Source: Bicyclus anynana
Lineage: Eukaryota > Arthropoda > Insecta > Lepidoptera > Nymphalidae
Direction: 5' to 3'
NCBI RefSeq assembly: GCF_947172395.1
Contig: NC_069092.1
Coordinates: 6,245,418-6,309,417, forward strand
DNA: 64,000 nt
Shown: positions 1 through 13,158 of the stretch, piece by piece
Position numbering within the stretch: the first letter of the stretch is position 1
Layout: each line of letters begins with the position of its first letter
Made by a program: the position numbers and the translations under genes
The notes under the pieces: generated by a model
What the model saw: the letters and a program-made list of their open reading frames with translations, nothing else
The model's database searches: none
What the model was told of the DNA's origin: nothing

Positions 1-3000
1 TATTAAGTTTGAAATCTGAAATTTTATAAAACAAACGAACAAAAAATTCTCAACCTACCTAGGTGAAAAGTAATGTTATTTATTATAGATTTCTTATGTA
101 TTTTGCTAATTAGTAGAAAAAAAATAGTTCAAAATGTCAAGTAATTAGCACAGTTAGATACGTGTTTGATCTTAGTGTAGTTCCTTAGGTATACATAATT
201 ATTTAAATATCAAAATCCAGTTCTTATAAATTTATGAATGACTTTTAAATCGGAATTGCATTAAATTAATAAATGCGACAGAAAAATTTTCAAAACATAA
301 ACTTTCAAACTCATTCCTTAACGTTCAACGTAATTGATATGTCATCGAAGTATGACACTTGTACGAGGAGGTGATATTTTTAAATCAATTTATAGACTTG
401 TAATACGATGAAATTAAACGTGTTCTCTCGATAGGCAAGTATTATATTACGTCCGCCCAGAAGGACATTACCCGTAAGTAGAAGAACATAAGAAACAATA
501 TTAACATTGAGTTTATTGCACGACAAATCAGTAGTCTCCACCAGTCTCCACAAATGGGATTACATAATATCTTTTCCTTTAAATGATTGCTTAATTACGT
601 GTGTACAACGCATAAAATCCAAAATGTATCTACTCACGACACGACATAATATTTCATTACGAAGACGATTTAAAACATCTAATTGAAAGCATGTCAAAAT
701 CTCATTACACCAGTAATGTGTCATAGGAATGACGTTTGACACAAGCGTTTGGCCTGGCTTGCCACTTTTAACTGCGATTAATGGCATTTGTAATTTGTTA
801 ATGCCATGCGTGTCGGATGCCTTAATACAACCTGGCTGGAAAAGTTGTACATAATTATTTATATCTCGCCTCTACCTACATGCAAAAGCTAACACGCCTA
901 TCTTTTAGCTTTATTATTTTTGGCCTTCGAAACGATTTAATAAAAACATTAAAATACTATTGTATGGGATATAAATACCATATCTAACATTTACGATACG
1001 ATAAAAATAAATATGATCATCTTATTTTTCACACATAACTGATTAAGCTATAACTATTTTACTTCTAATTATTACCAATTGTCGATTCGTTAGACTACGT
1101 TTTTATGGTGAATGAGCTGGCGTAAATTTATTTTTAATCACGGTGTAGTAGTTTGGGAGTAATTTCAGTCGGTAGGTGCTTTCATAGGGTAAGTTTACCC
1201 TAATTTAAACGCGCGCCTAAGTTTGGAATTGTAAGCGCTTAGATCGTGTCGGGCGGCATATTGTCTTGACAGCTTTTAAAATATTCTCTCTATTTGTAAT
1301 CGTTTACAGTTACGATTAGATTAACTATGAAAGCTTTTTTAAATATTTCTATTAGTTATCAAGTAACGTTTTAGATTGAATATGATGTCCGAAGTCAAAC
1401 GATGGCTGTAGTCTGTTAATGCTTAAATGAAATAAAAAAGTTATTGTCTCCACAGATTTGTACGGCGCTTGTTAAATTTATGACGCAATAAGGAAGTGTC
1501 AACTCGCATATTTTGACGAAAGGATTGAATGGGTCATTGTATGGGATCTTTGTTGCTTTTTTAAAGGTTTTTGTGATGTCCCATTTAATGGGAAGACGTT
1601 ATTGTTGTACCTACGTCTATTGTTTCGTAGTGGAAGCTTTATTATTTGTTTTTATAAATTCGAGTGCCTGGGCTTTAAATTTTTGTGTAGGTTGTGTATC
1701 AGTCAATGTATTTTTTTAAAGTTTATTAGTAAGATATACATACACATAAATAGGTATTAAGTAATACCTACTTACCTTACTATATTCTTCAGAGTAGTAA
1801 TACAAAATTGTGATGCGAAGCATCGTGGAAAATGAGTTCGCACAACGCTTAATACGAGCATCCATATTGGTATTCATTGCATTTTCGCGGTTTTGTATGT
1901 CGAGCAGAAGAGTTTTTTTTTTAAAGAGTTAGTCTGAGGATGTACTACCACCATTCTTATTTCTACCGCTAAGCAGCAAGTCTGTAAAACATGGCTGTAA
2001 GGTGTCAGTGTAGTTTATAGACATACCAGGCTTAACCTTTGGAAAAAGTAAAAAAAAATCAGTAATAAAATTTATTAATACTTTGAATATAATATACCTA
2101 CATTTTATATAAGTTTTATTTTTAATTTGTACCAAGCCTTACAGGTATCTAGTTAGCTTAATCGAGTAGTAGGTATGTTTCAGAACGACGAATGATACAT
2201 CAGAACATTGCAGGACGTGCTCTTAGAATACCTGCGAACCTGCTCTGTTATAGCTGATGTTATTCCACTTAGCTTATGGTAGATCACAGGTTTGTTTCGT
2301 TAACAATTATTACCTACTATAAGAAAATTAACCCTAACTAAAATCATCCATCGAATTAAAACTGTGGTCTCAGTTAGAGTGACAGGGTTGAATCTGGGCT
2401 GGTTGTCCCTTTCGCCTTGGGACCATGCCAAAATGTTTACGAGTTACGAGTAGGTACAATATATTTACCCTTTCTTAGTTAGAGGGTCATAAACAAAAAT
2501 TATGGCTACCACTCTCATCTTATTAATTATTCATACCTTATAACTACTCAATTGGCAGTTTATATCATAAGAAATTGCGGATATGGCGACTGCCCAAAAC
2601 AATAACCATCGCTAAGGGGTGTGTTGGTAAATTAGCTTAGTACTCACTGTAACATTTTTGATTCTTTGTACATAATAAGGATTGGCGTGCACTTCATACA
2701 TGCATTAAAGTACTGCATACCCTAAGATATGTTTTACTTAGTACTTATTAAGTGCTAATTTTCCCAGTTTGGTTAATTTTGCTGGTCTGATCAGCTTTCG
2801 TCGTAAATTATTATAACTTAATCAGCACAGACGTAGAGGCTGATTTTGATAAGAGAAAGATAAGAAAATATTTTAAAACGTTTTAGTTATACCCTTATAC
2901 GTTAATTACTTATCGAAATATAAATTTAAAATATAAAAAAAACATGTTGTCTGCTTAAATTACATCTTTTTTATTGCATTGCATTATGGAGTATTTACGT

Positions 3001-4430
3001 GAATATTAAGTTGTAACAGCATTCTATAAAATGAACGAAGTTAGTCTTATAAAAGTCCGTCTACTTTACCGAAATGTAGTGTTCATGATATATTGTTTTT
3101 TAATGCGTTACAATGATGGTCGGTACTTAGATACTCCTATCAATACCAAATTATCAATAAAATGTATGATTGCCTATATATTATGGTCCTATAACGAAAA
3201 CTCTACTTCTATGACAAGTCGATAAAACACTTGACTGAACCTAAATAAAGTCTCTACAGTCTATTTCTAAAATTAGAATGTCGTAATGTTATATTTTACG
3301 ACACTTTTCCTAGCAATCGTCGTGTGATAAGACTATTCAATGACGGGTATGAACATTGACGGAGCTAGTAGCATTTCTTCTGGTACTTACTAACTAATGC
3401 GTATTTAACGTTGGTTTCAAATAATGGTAAAATTAGATAAAAATTGATGTATGCATGAGATTCACTTAAGGAAAAGGCTCTAAAGTACATCTGAACAGAT
3501 TTAAGTATGTATTTGAAATTCTTCAAATTTGAAAAGTTCGACAATGCGGATACAAAAAGTAGTTTTGTTTCCGCATTGTCGTTCATAATTTTTTCATTGT
3601 GTTTTGTTTTTAATCTTTTAAGTTTGGGGGAAATGCGTATAGTATGTACAATGTATTTTTTTATTATGTACCTACCTTTCAACTGAAATATACAAATTGT
3701 AAATGACAGCCTTTTTGTTCAGTTGCTTATCAAATTTGAAATCGCGAAATACTCAATGTTAAAAATGATTTTAAAAATAACTCATCTATTCGGTGAATTT
3801 TGCGAAATGACTGACTATTCATTGCACATTTTTTGCGGCTGTAGGTATAGCAGCAATCAAAGAAAAAAACACACATTCAAATCGGTCAAGCCATTTTAAA
3901 TTTTTAGCGAGACTAACGAACTACAATTTATTTCTATGGTATAGGTATTAAAAGAAGGAAAAACAATAAATATTACCTAAATATTAAAATTACGTAGTTA
4001 GCTGTCTGAGGGGGGTTAAACCCCAGTCTGCCCCCTAGCTCCGCCCGTTATGAATATATCATAACGCATTGCGTCCGTGACGGGCCCACGCTCATTTGCA
4101 AGGGACAAGTGCATCCGCATCTGCATTCGATGCGAACAAAATTGCCCACTCGTACATCAGACTATTACGTCTGATTGTATACGTTGCTTGAATTGAAAAA
4201 CGGCCAACTAACTGCCTACTATATAATACATTGTATCTGTGGCCTTTAGCTCTTTCTTATGCACGTCTTCTTTATTAGCTGCTATCTTTAATTGGGCATT
4301 GCACGGTAGGCACTAACCTTCAGGTCATTCAATTTTTTTCGAGTTTATACTAGGAATATGATGCGGAAATAATAAGCTTTTGTTGCGTTCAGGGAGATAG
4401 TTTTTAAATTCAATACTATCTCTATTATGG
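1..4430. other. AT-rich intergenic stretch, no gene seen
   Basis: I see no convincing coding region, RNA gene or intact mobile element here. Open frames are short (about 60-105 codons), start and stop at random, and contain no domain I recognise. A small hairpin at 3539-3581 is listed separately. A G/C-run motif near 4008-4035 (run of G, TTAAA, run of C) looks like a scrap of a dispersed repeat, but I cannot assign it to a family. Confidence 0.6.
3539..3581. repeat. 19-bp hairpin with 5-nt loop
   Basis: Arms 3539-3557 and 3563-3581 are reverse complements over 19 positions with one mismatch, separated by AGTAG. The stem is too short for a standard insect pre-miRNA. It may be a template-switch inverted duplication or a cruciform-forming site. 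What is seen is the inverted repeat; any function is unknown. Confidence 0.7.
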
Positions 4431-4431
4431 T

Positions 4432-4610
4432 GGGCGTCCACAGATCTGCATCATACGCGTCGCATAAAACGAATTTTAGTATTCTTTGTATAGAAAGTCA
4501 TACAAGTGCGTCCGCTGATTGGACAATTCGTATCGAACGTATTTCATCTACGGTATAGTTAAAAATCCTTTTGATGCGATGCGTTCGATACTTACGATCA
4601 GTGGACGCCT
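4432..4610. mobile_element. MITE-like element with GGGCGTCCAC ends
   Basis: The left end (4432-4446) reads GGGCGTCCACAGATC and the right end (4596-4610) reads GATCAGTGGACGCCT, an inverted repeat with two mismatches. Inside the ends, further partly inverted sequence (CATACGCGTCGCAT against GATGCGATGCGTTCG) extends the similarity. At about 179 bp with no coding capacity it fits a non-autonomous DNA transposon. I cannot see a clear target-site duplication, so the superfamily is unassigned. Confidence 0.55.
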
Positions 4611-4671
4611 ACGTTTAGATGGCAGGGACTTACCGACGGCTTAATATGCTAAATACTAAATAGGTAAATAA

Positions 4672-4871
4672 TCTATACTAATATTATTAAGCTGAAGAGT
4701 TTGTTTGTTTGTTTGATTGAACACGTTAATCTCAGGAACTACTGGTCCAATTTGAAAAATTCTTTCGGTGTTAGATAGACCATTTATCGAGGAAGGCTAT
4801 AGGCTATATATTATCTCCACATTCCTACGGGAATGAAAATCACGCGGGTGAAACCGCGCGGCGTCAGCTGG
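4672..4871 (+). mobile_element. Lep1-like non-autonomous Helitron
   Basis: The element begins TCTATACTAATATT and ends in a GC-rich hairpin (GCGGGTGAAACCGCGC) followed by CAGCTGG. Helitrons begin with TC and end with a hairpin plus CTRR; here the last tetramer is CTGG, one change from CTAG. It has no coding capacity, so it would depend on a helicase-bearing partner. Related copies lie on the opposite strand at 50546-50748 and 59061-59254, sharing the internal GGAACTACTGGTCC-type core. I judge the family from memory of lepidopteran repeats. Confidence 0.75.
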
Positions 4872-7286
4872 TAAAAGTACTAAATCTTTAGATGAACCTG
4901 TGTTCCTCTACTTCAAACACATTACTTTTTATTTATTTTGTTTTACTCATTCATATATGTGTCTACCAATAGGTAGAAAACTATATGATGGTGCTTAGTC
5001 GTAACCTAAATACTTTGTCTTGTCTAGGTGCTATAATAGTGCCATTAAGTATCTAGATACTTGTATCTGCAATTGACATTTCTTGCACATACCGATACAT
5101 TGGTGCCATTGGAAATAAAGTGTATTGGTCGTTCTAAGTCTACGTGGCATATTTTATCAATACCATGAATGCAATATTAAATTTCATTCTCATGCCTGCC
5201 TGCCTACATTTCGGCCTGCATTTCGAATGCACAATCTTCCTACCATTTAGAAAAGAAAGAAGGAAAAATTCATTTATTTTGTAGTTAGATATGCCATATA
5301 TCGCAAGGTATTGTCATTTCATGTTCATCTTTTTATTTTTTTTACCTACCTGGGTATAATAAATACTAGATACATTTTTGTTTATTACCTCTGCCTAAAC
5401 TAGCTATGTTTCTAAATTAAATAATTACTCAATCTTGACCTGACAAGTGCAAAAACGTAGCGACCGAATAAGTGATTATAAGTAAGCAAATCATCTTTAT
5501 CAGAAATCTGTAATTTTAGACGTACCTAGGTACTACATAATTATTCGAGTTTTTATAAATTTACAGAATAGATTACTTTCTACAATCAATTATAATAAAA
5601 GGTTGATAATTGATTTTAAAATATAATTTGACAGCATAATCTACCATTAATTTTCAGTATAACATACCGACTAAAAGTTATGTTTTTTCTTACTATACAA
5701 TCCACAGATACATTACAGATCAACCTTATTCCATTGTAACATTAATTATCTTGAAAAAACAGACTGCGTTTGTCGTTTAACGACCCTGAACCCTTTGGTA
5801 CATAAAGTGGGTACACATGCTCGACATGGCTGCAGCTTATCCTTCGGAAGCTCCCGCCCGACTCCACGAGATCAGAGCCATTGTAATGCAAATGCGTCCG
5901 CTGTCTGCCTCCAAATTACCCCTTCGGTCAAGCCGTAGCACCGATGAACGAACATTAGAACCCCCGTTTTAAAACCGACCCCAATAAGTTCCCAACCAAC
6001 AAATTTCACCTTTATATCACAAGGGCAACGATAATTTTTCCCTTGCAGACAATATTCGGCCATTATGGACATATTTCATAGGAATATAGCGTTATGAGAG
6101 TCTCGCTAATGTGATAAAGTACCAGGAGTGCAGGAATGGCGGGGCGATTGTCTGGACAGTAATTATGGGGCATCGTGCGGTATTAAGGCACTACATAACT
6201 CCAGACGGGATAATTTCTTGGGATATTATCAGTTTTAGTTTTAGCTATGGTCAAGATAATGGGTATCTAGTTTTAAACCTTTAAGTTTTTTGTGTGACTA
6301 TGCTTGCTGTTAGTGTAAATATTTAATAGACGTTGTAAGTAGCTAGCTATTTTTTCTTAATAAGTCTTTTCTTTCCATTTATAACATTTAGATACGTACT
6401 AAAATATTGCAACGTTTTGCAATACTTAGTACCTACTTACTTATCTAAATACCATAATCAACAAACTAGATTAAAAGTAAGTACATTTGGTTAGGATCTT
6501 TCGAATTTACCAGCACAAATGTTATTCCCTTGTGCTAATGAGGTTTTATTCATCTCATTTAAATAAAATTAAGATAATTCTAGAAAAAACGGGTAATAAT
6601 ACGTTGTTCCTACATACGAGAGTACAGAAGGTAACTATATTATTATACTCAAACAAAGTCACAAATATTTTATAATAAATACTTACCCGCTTAAATGAAA
6701 CTGGTAGGTTATATTCTGCTATACAATTCTGGTTAATGTTAACCAAGTGTTAAAATTATAATAACAACAAGCAATTTTGGGTTTTACGACCCTTGTGACC
6801 TCAAAACTTTCTTTTGATGATAATTCGCTTGTAACATTAAGTTTACTGTTGAAAACTAGTTTTGATTCTCTGACCATTTTTATTACTGAGTAGTCATGTA
6901 CCTACCTACATTTTGTACTTATACTTAACAAGTGATTTTGACGCCTGCCATACACGGTCATCATCATCAAAGATTTATCATCAATTTCGCAGTGCGCATT
7001 GATACGGTGACAGTCGCTTGTATGACTGTCAAAATACGTACTATTATCGTGAATTGCGACAAACTTTCAAGAGTGAAACGAACTGTCATCCGCCCCATCT
7101 TACATGAAACAATTGTAGGGTTGTAAGCAGTGAAAACATATCGTTTTTGTTGATTTCGATATTATTTTTACCGCCCACATTCCAAATAGCGCTGCACGCT
7201 TGACGGTACCTACCTATACTTGACAGTGTGTAGCTGGCGTAAATATGAAATTCAACAATTTTAATACCAATTCCTGAAGGCTTTCT
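4872..7286. other. Intergenic stretch, no gene seen
   Basis: No recognisable gene or intact repeat. The block 5820-6200 has more G+C and CpG than its surroundings and no repeat character; it is listed separately as a possible regulatory block. A short (TCATCA)-type run near 6958-6970 could be the relic tail of a SINE or LINE, but nothing recognisable is attached to it. Confidence 0.5.
5820..6200. promoter_or_regulatory. GC-elevated unique block, candidate cis-regulatory
   Basis: This block is unlike the surrounding AT-rich DNA: balanced base composition, no simple repeats and no homology to the other repeats in the window. In a Hox intergenic region such blocks are often conserved enhancers, but from one sequence I can only show the composition contrast. 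No specific factor site is claimed. Confidence 0.25.
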
Positions 7287-7365
7287 ATCGCAGAAAAATG
7301 GATGGTTCCCGCGGGATTTGTGAAAAACAGAGTTTCACGCGAAAGAAGTCGCGGGCGTCTGCTAG
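7287..7365 (+). mobile_element. Truncated 3' end of a Lep1-like Helitron
   Basis: The last 80 bp of the Lep1-type element is recognisable: GGTTCCCGCGGGATTTGTG, then TTTCACGCG, then GTCGCGGGCGTCTGCTAG followed by T. The 3' terminal CTAG is at 7362-7365. The 5' part is missing or too diverged to align by eye. Confidence 0.7.
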
Positions 7366-8559
7366 TGCTCATTATAAGACCGAACAAGCATTTACTTTCT
7401 TTACATACCAAACATCCGTATACAATTCTAAATGCTGATGTATTTTAAGTTTCAAGTAAGTATTGCAACAAAATTTATATTCGAAACAATTCAAAAAGAT
7501 ACAACAGCGCACCTGCTTATTAAAAAGAACGGCCTCTTCACTCCGCTCATATAAATAGTGCATAAAATTTCTAGACAAAGCGTACGTACATAAACTGTAT
7601 GTAACAATGTAAAATAAAGATAAAACGGAAACAATACGAGGTGTTTAGCCCAGACGCTCTCCCCTGGGCACAGATCGCAATTTCATAAAACGGGTAATCC
7701 TATATCTAGCAATAGGTATACGTACCATTCCCTGTCCAATCTCCTATAAGGAATGTACACTGCGAGCTCAACAAAATTAAAATGATCTGCCACGTGGCGA
7801 ACAATGCCGTCTCTTAGTTGGAAGTGAGAAAACCGAGCGAATAGAGGAAAGGCTCTTCATAAGTTGGCTGGAGTCTGTTAGACTCGTATAATTAGACGGT
7901 CTAGAACAAAATTAGAATACATGCACTGCAGAGTCAGTTTAAGCTCCTGTTAATGTGTTTTTAGAATAATTTCATTTCATATAACAACTATACCTAAGTA
8001 GGTATATAAGAGAGTATCTACCCACGGTCGAATGGAGAATATTTTTTTTTTATAATGAAATTTTGATAACACTGTAAATTATATCGGATTTTCTGCGTCT
8101 TGTGTAGGCGTTTAATAATTATCGAAATTGCATTTAAACTTTGAAGCGTAGTTGATTATGATTTTATGCCGTTGTTTATAAACAGATTAACCACTATCTG
8201 GCGCCTCTCCAAATGTTTATTTAAACGAGTCCATAAATAAAATGAGCCACCGAAGTAGACATCTATAAACATTAATAATTAAATATACATCTTGAACTTC
8301 TATAGATCAGGTTTACAAAAATTTTGCAAGAAAACTAATATTTTTCAATCCTAATAATATGTACGCATCAATCATTTAGCCAACCATTTGATGTTTTATT
8401 AATGCGAGGTTTTTGCAAGCATACAAATTGCTATTTTAATGAAACGACTTCTAAACTACCTACTAACAGAGGTCTAGATTAATTAAAAAGACTGGTCATC
8501 ATGAATACAATATATACGTACACATATATCATAACGATGGTTGTAGATACACGATCGAA

Positions 8560-9110
8560 ATAGCCTGGTGTAACTACTTCAATGTTAACACGCCAACTAA
8601 ACTTGAACCTCCGCTGTTCAAACGTACCTCACGAGCAAAACTAAATATACCGAGTTCAAAGAATCTTGTGGTTCAACTAAAAGCGGTCAGGCAATCATTC
8701 TATACGGCAAACTGCGGGCGGTATTATTTAAGCGCGCCATATCGATTTATTTTATCCCAAACTGCCGCAATTATGACATTAATTCAGATCATAAAAGCTA
8801 TAGAATGTTCATTTAAGACGTTAGAATCGAATAACTTTATCCGATCCGATGCCGCGTGAACGAAAACGTTTTCGGTCGATATACTTGCGCGTAGTCTTTT
8901 TATTTTCTTATTCTCGTAGACATAAGGTGTGGGAAGAACGCCGAATAAGGCGATTATGTACGGATGATCAAACACCGGCAGTAGGTATATTGTACGGAAC
9001 ACATCGATCGCTAGGCGATTCTGAGTCAACTGTCCATACATATACAATGGATTCAATGCAGCACATTCTGAACCCGGACCAGTTATGTAGATATCGAAGC
9101 TATAAGTTTA
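8560..9110. promoter_or_regulatory. CpG-containing unique block, candidate cis-regulatory
   Basis: The block has many CpGs compared with its flanks, is not repetitive, and stays open in several overlapping frames only because it is less AT-rich. I treat it as candidate Hox-cluster regulatory DNA rather than coding. The evidence is base composition alone. Confidence 0.25.
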
Positions 9111-9659
9111 GTATTTAAAGCACTGAACATTTTATATTGGAAGGGTGATTATTTTTGTGGTTTAATTTGCAATCGGCCTGCAGATTATCGCGGTCGTTTT
9201 TCTTAACGCTTTTGCCGACGCACTTGTATGGTAGTCTAGGCATTTAATATTTATTTTTATCTACCATATCATACTGTTATTATTTGTATTCAAATTCTAA
9301 CTGGGTAGGTATACAAATACGAACAATGTTATGACTAATAACATTTTAAGCTCCAGAATAATGAAACTCTGTGTGATTTATTTAATAGACAAACTATACC
9401 ATAACAATAAACAATCGAATATTACCTGATTACGTAGGCATCGATTTTGCCTTTTACTGCCTATAATCCAATTCCATTCGGCATCGTTGATTGTATGACA
9501 ATAAATCAGAAGCCTCATCGAATGTAGCTCTATAAAATAATGATAATAAAAATAATTAAGTTCATATAAGTTGGTGATTCAAAATAATTTCACTTGCAAC
9601 GTTATCTATGCGAGACTTATAAATATTTATAATTTTACATTAAATGATTAATACTGTCT

Positions 9660-9920
9660 TAATTAGCTCGGTCGCGAACGTATTTCACGATACCTGTTAT
9701 AAATTCTCGTATTTAGTGTCGGGCGCCAGTGGCCTAAGGTAGAGATAAAGGGTCCATTACTTGAGACTGTTCCGAGGAAGGGCTGAATTTGTGGTCGACA
9801 CGGGGTCATTAACTGACAATCTCTTTAAATCACTTGTAGATCCTCCCTGCGGGCCAACCTGGCTTATTAAGGAGGGTGCGTCGGTACCGTTTTTGGAGGT
9901 ATTAAGAAATTTCAGCCTTA
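9660..9920. promoter_or_regulatory. CpG-containing unique block, candidate cis-regulatory
   Basis: Unique sequence with higher G+C than its flanks, for example around 9720-9800 and 9845-9895. No coding potential or repeat identity was seen. It is offered as a possible enhancer block on composition only. Confidence 0.22.
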
Positions 9921-12847
9921 CGCTGCATAATTTCGGCTGACATTTTTGAATATTTTTTCGTCTATTTTGTGTTTATAAAAAGCTCCGACCTTTAAATATT
10001 TCTACCAATATTGTATAGAATTAGTAATAGCGTCAGTAAAGAATATATTTCGGTGTTAGGTATGTAATATAAGCATTGATGGAAAATGTAGATAATAGAT
10101 AGCTAAGTAATTCGTTATCTACTTTGAATTTTCTTTTGAAACAGGCGTTTGGACGAATATTTGTATAAAAACGATGATGCTTTCTGCTAGTAGATAGGTA
10201 TATCATGAATTACGGTAATTTTAATTTTTGTTCACAATTTAATAAGATTCCTTGTCATTTATTATTATATATTACTTCCTAAACCAAACACCTACATAGA
10301 CCTACATGTACATGTATTTGCTAAGTATATACCCACGTTTTTAGTGTAAGTATAGAATTACATATTAAATATAACCTAGTAAAGGTAAACTAAGTGAAAG
10401 TACGTATACCTACTCATTATTTCTCCATTCATAGATTCTCATAATCTCTCTCGACCTACCTAATAACAATATATATATTTTATACATTAATACCGACATA
10501 CCACGACTATCTTATGACAAACGGAATCCCATAATGAAGTACCTACCAAGATATCGATATAAACATTACCATAGTCTCGACATTTTTAATATGCTAAACA
10601 GTGAATAGGCACGTTAGATAAAATTAAATAATTTATAGCTCCCGCCCATTCTACACCGGTATTAAATTAGATGTAAAATGCAAGTCAACGGCCAACATTT
10701 CATTATAATGTTGTCCCTTCCCTATCTTATGAGATATAGTATGTCTGCTTCAGTCCATTCGCGCGTGAATACTAAGTACCTAATTTAGATTTTTTGAACA
10801 AAGCCAACGACTATCCGGGATCGATCCGCGCCCCTCAGTTCCGGTCGTACAACGGACTTAATTTAAAAATCCCTGGTTTAAGACCGTCCAGTTGACATCA
10901 GGCCCCCGGATATATGTATCGATACAAAAAATGTATTGAAAAGAAGCAACCCAAGCAATTTTAGAGGCCAAATTAAATTGGTTTTGGCAAGTATATCCAG
11001 CAGGTAGGAATAAGCTAATTGTGTATTCTTTCCTCGCTCCCAGTGTCCTTAATCCGCCCTCTTTGTCCCCTCCCTCCTCTCTTACCCCTCGCTCCCCAAC
11101 TAGGCGGAAAGTTTTGAATGCGATGCAAATCTTTTCGCTTGTCATGTATTACAACGATTAGAACTTGTTTATGGTAACACTTAAATGTAAATAGCGAAAT
11201 ATTATTGAATTTAATGGCCCTTTACTTAAGGGTTGGTTATAAATTCCATTTCAAAATATTAAGTATTATAGATAACTACGTAGTTTGATACTTATGTACC
11301 TACCTACACCATAGGTAGAGAAAAGTTTAAAATACCGATAAGATTACATTCATAGTTAATATTATCATCCATATATTCAATGGACGTCATGGGTCTTTGA
11401 TTAAAATAGGCCTGCATATGACATTAAAAATAGCCTGATTAAAATGATCGTAATAACGATAACATACGTTAATGTAGTAAAAATCTAGCACAAAATACAA
11501 TTTTTAATCTTTTAATAGCTATTTACTTAGATACCTTTTTTACAAAATATAATATCAACCTTATGGTAACTAACTTTCTATGGATAATCCGATCTTATAA
11601 AATACATGTCCATAAGAAATCCAAACATAATGCACTAGGATAGGATCCAATGAGGCCACGGTAGTGAGAAGAAAATTGCTCGGGAAGAAATTTGCATTTT
11701 TATTGAAATTTCCACTCTTGGTCGCGGATAAAACTATGTCTAAATACGTACCTTAAGCTTTGTATAAGCGTATTTGTGACTCTGTGTTGGTGTCTCCGTA
11801 TACGTTTTGTGTGGGAAAGTGTGCACACGGCGATAGTAGGGTTGGGAAGTTCATTATTAACAATACATCGATAAAACGCAATTAGTAGGTAGGTACTTTT
11901 ACTTACCCTATTACTTACCTTATTAGTACTTACTTATTAGTTCCTTATGAGTTGAAGTTGAAGAACTTTAAGCCTTAAAATAATGCTTTTCTTTATTGTA
12001 AACAGTTGCTTGTTTTGTATTATTTTTTGAAATTAATAGGTTGTATTTATAAGCCTCTAAACAACACAAGCTGACGGTGACTTACTTTATATTTTAGGAA
12101 AGTTTCATAGTGGTTAGTGAGTACATAAATTATTGTGAATCCCATAATTTTGAAACCAATAGACACACATTTGTTTATTGAATTGTAAAGAAAAAATAAA
12201 AATAATTTAAATAAAAATTGACAACTTTATCTTAAAACGTGTATTTTATTGAATAAACCTAAGTATGGAGTGCTAGGTAATTACTAATTATAGTTCGATG
12301 TAGGTCGATAAAAATAAATCTCACCATTAGTTTTCAATATAATAACAGTGCAATAATAGATACCTACCATACATAGGTGTCATACAAACAAGTTGTATTA
12401 ATATGTCGATATTGATAACGTGTTGTAGAAATTTAAACCTGCAGATGTCGATAAATGTACTCGGAACATCACTACAGATGGCACACGATCGCTATACAAA
12501 CGTTGACCTATACAGTAGTTGACTTTAGGGTAGGGATCATAATAGGAATTTTCTCCAGCGAATATGCGCACCGTATCGGATACCCTTTTTCACTTGTATT
12601 GTTTTTATTTTCCAAACTTAATGAAAGAACTTGTCTCGCCCGTATTGCATTTTCAATATTTCCTCTACCGATAGGATATAGGTATTATTATTTTCTGCTT
12701 TTGTTGGGTATAAGCTTTTATTATAAGAATGAGAGTCTACTTCTTACCTACATAAGATAAATGATTAAGATTTGAACTTTTCCTTATTAAGATACAAATG
12801 TATTTTACGTATTGACCTTTACGCAAACATTAGTTACGCAAACCCAA

Positions 12848-13158
12848 TCCCTACTAATATTATAAATGCGAAAGTAACTCTGTCTGTCTGTCTGTTACGC
12901 TTTCCCGCTTAAACCTCTCAACCGATTTTGATGAAATTTGGCACAGATAATCTTTAGACCCTGAGAAAGGACATAGAATAGGTTGAAATAGAGGTTGAAA
13001 GTTTGTATGGGATTTCTTAATTTTAAAAGATAAAACAATGAAACTTTATATTTAAGCACTTGATACGCGTTTTTGAAATTTTGGCCTGTGAGGAGATGAA
13101 ATAGGGGTTAAAAACTTATATCGATTTTCATGCGGACGATGTCGCGGGCGTCCGCTAG
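12848..13158 (+). mobile_element. Lep1-like non-autonomous Helitron, full length
   Basis: The copy starts TCCCTACTAATATTATAAA after an A and ends GCGGGCGTCCGCTAG before a T, so it sits between A and T as Helitrons do. A 3' hairpin is visible (GCGGAC pairing with GTCCGC) just before CTAG at 13155-13158. It contains the TCTGTCTGTCTG run and the ACCGATTTTGATGAAATTTG core typical of this lepidopteran family. No coding capacity. At 311 bp it is longer than the 266-bp relative at 36830-37095. Confidence 0.85.

Larger units (their letters stand above)
7366..12847. other. Intergenic stretch, no gene seen
   Basis: No gene recognised over about 5.5 kb. Overlapping open frames on both strands around 8668-9118 (up to about 90 codons) show no domain, low-complexity-free but arginine-rich translation, and no splice or start context that favours one; I do not call them. 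Two blocks, 8560-9110 and 9660-9920, are richer in G+C and CpG and non-repetitive, so they may be regulatory. The remainder is AT-rich with TACCTA-type drift. Confidence 0.5.

Noticed and set aside
3365..3682. 105-codon minus-strand open frame
   Set aside because: Lysine/isoleucine/asparagine-rich as expected from AT-rich noise, contains a hairpin, and has no recognisable domain.
8668..9118. Overlapping plus and minus open frames of 63-90 codons
   Set aside because: No domain, no splice context favouring any frame, and frames on both strands are open over the same DNA, as expected for a less AT-rich block.
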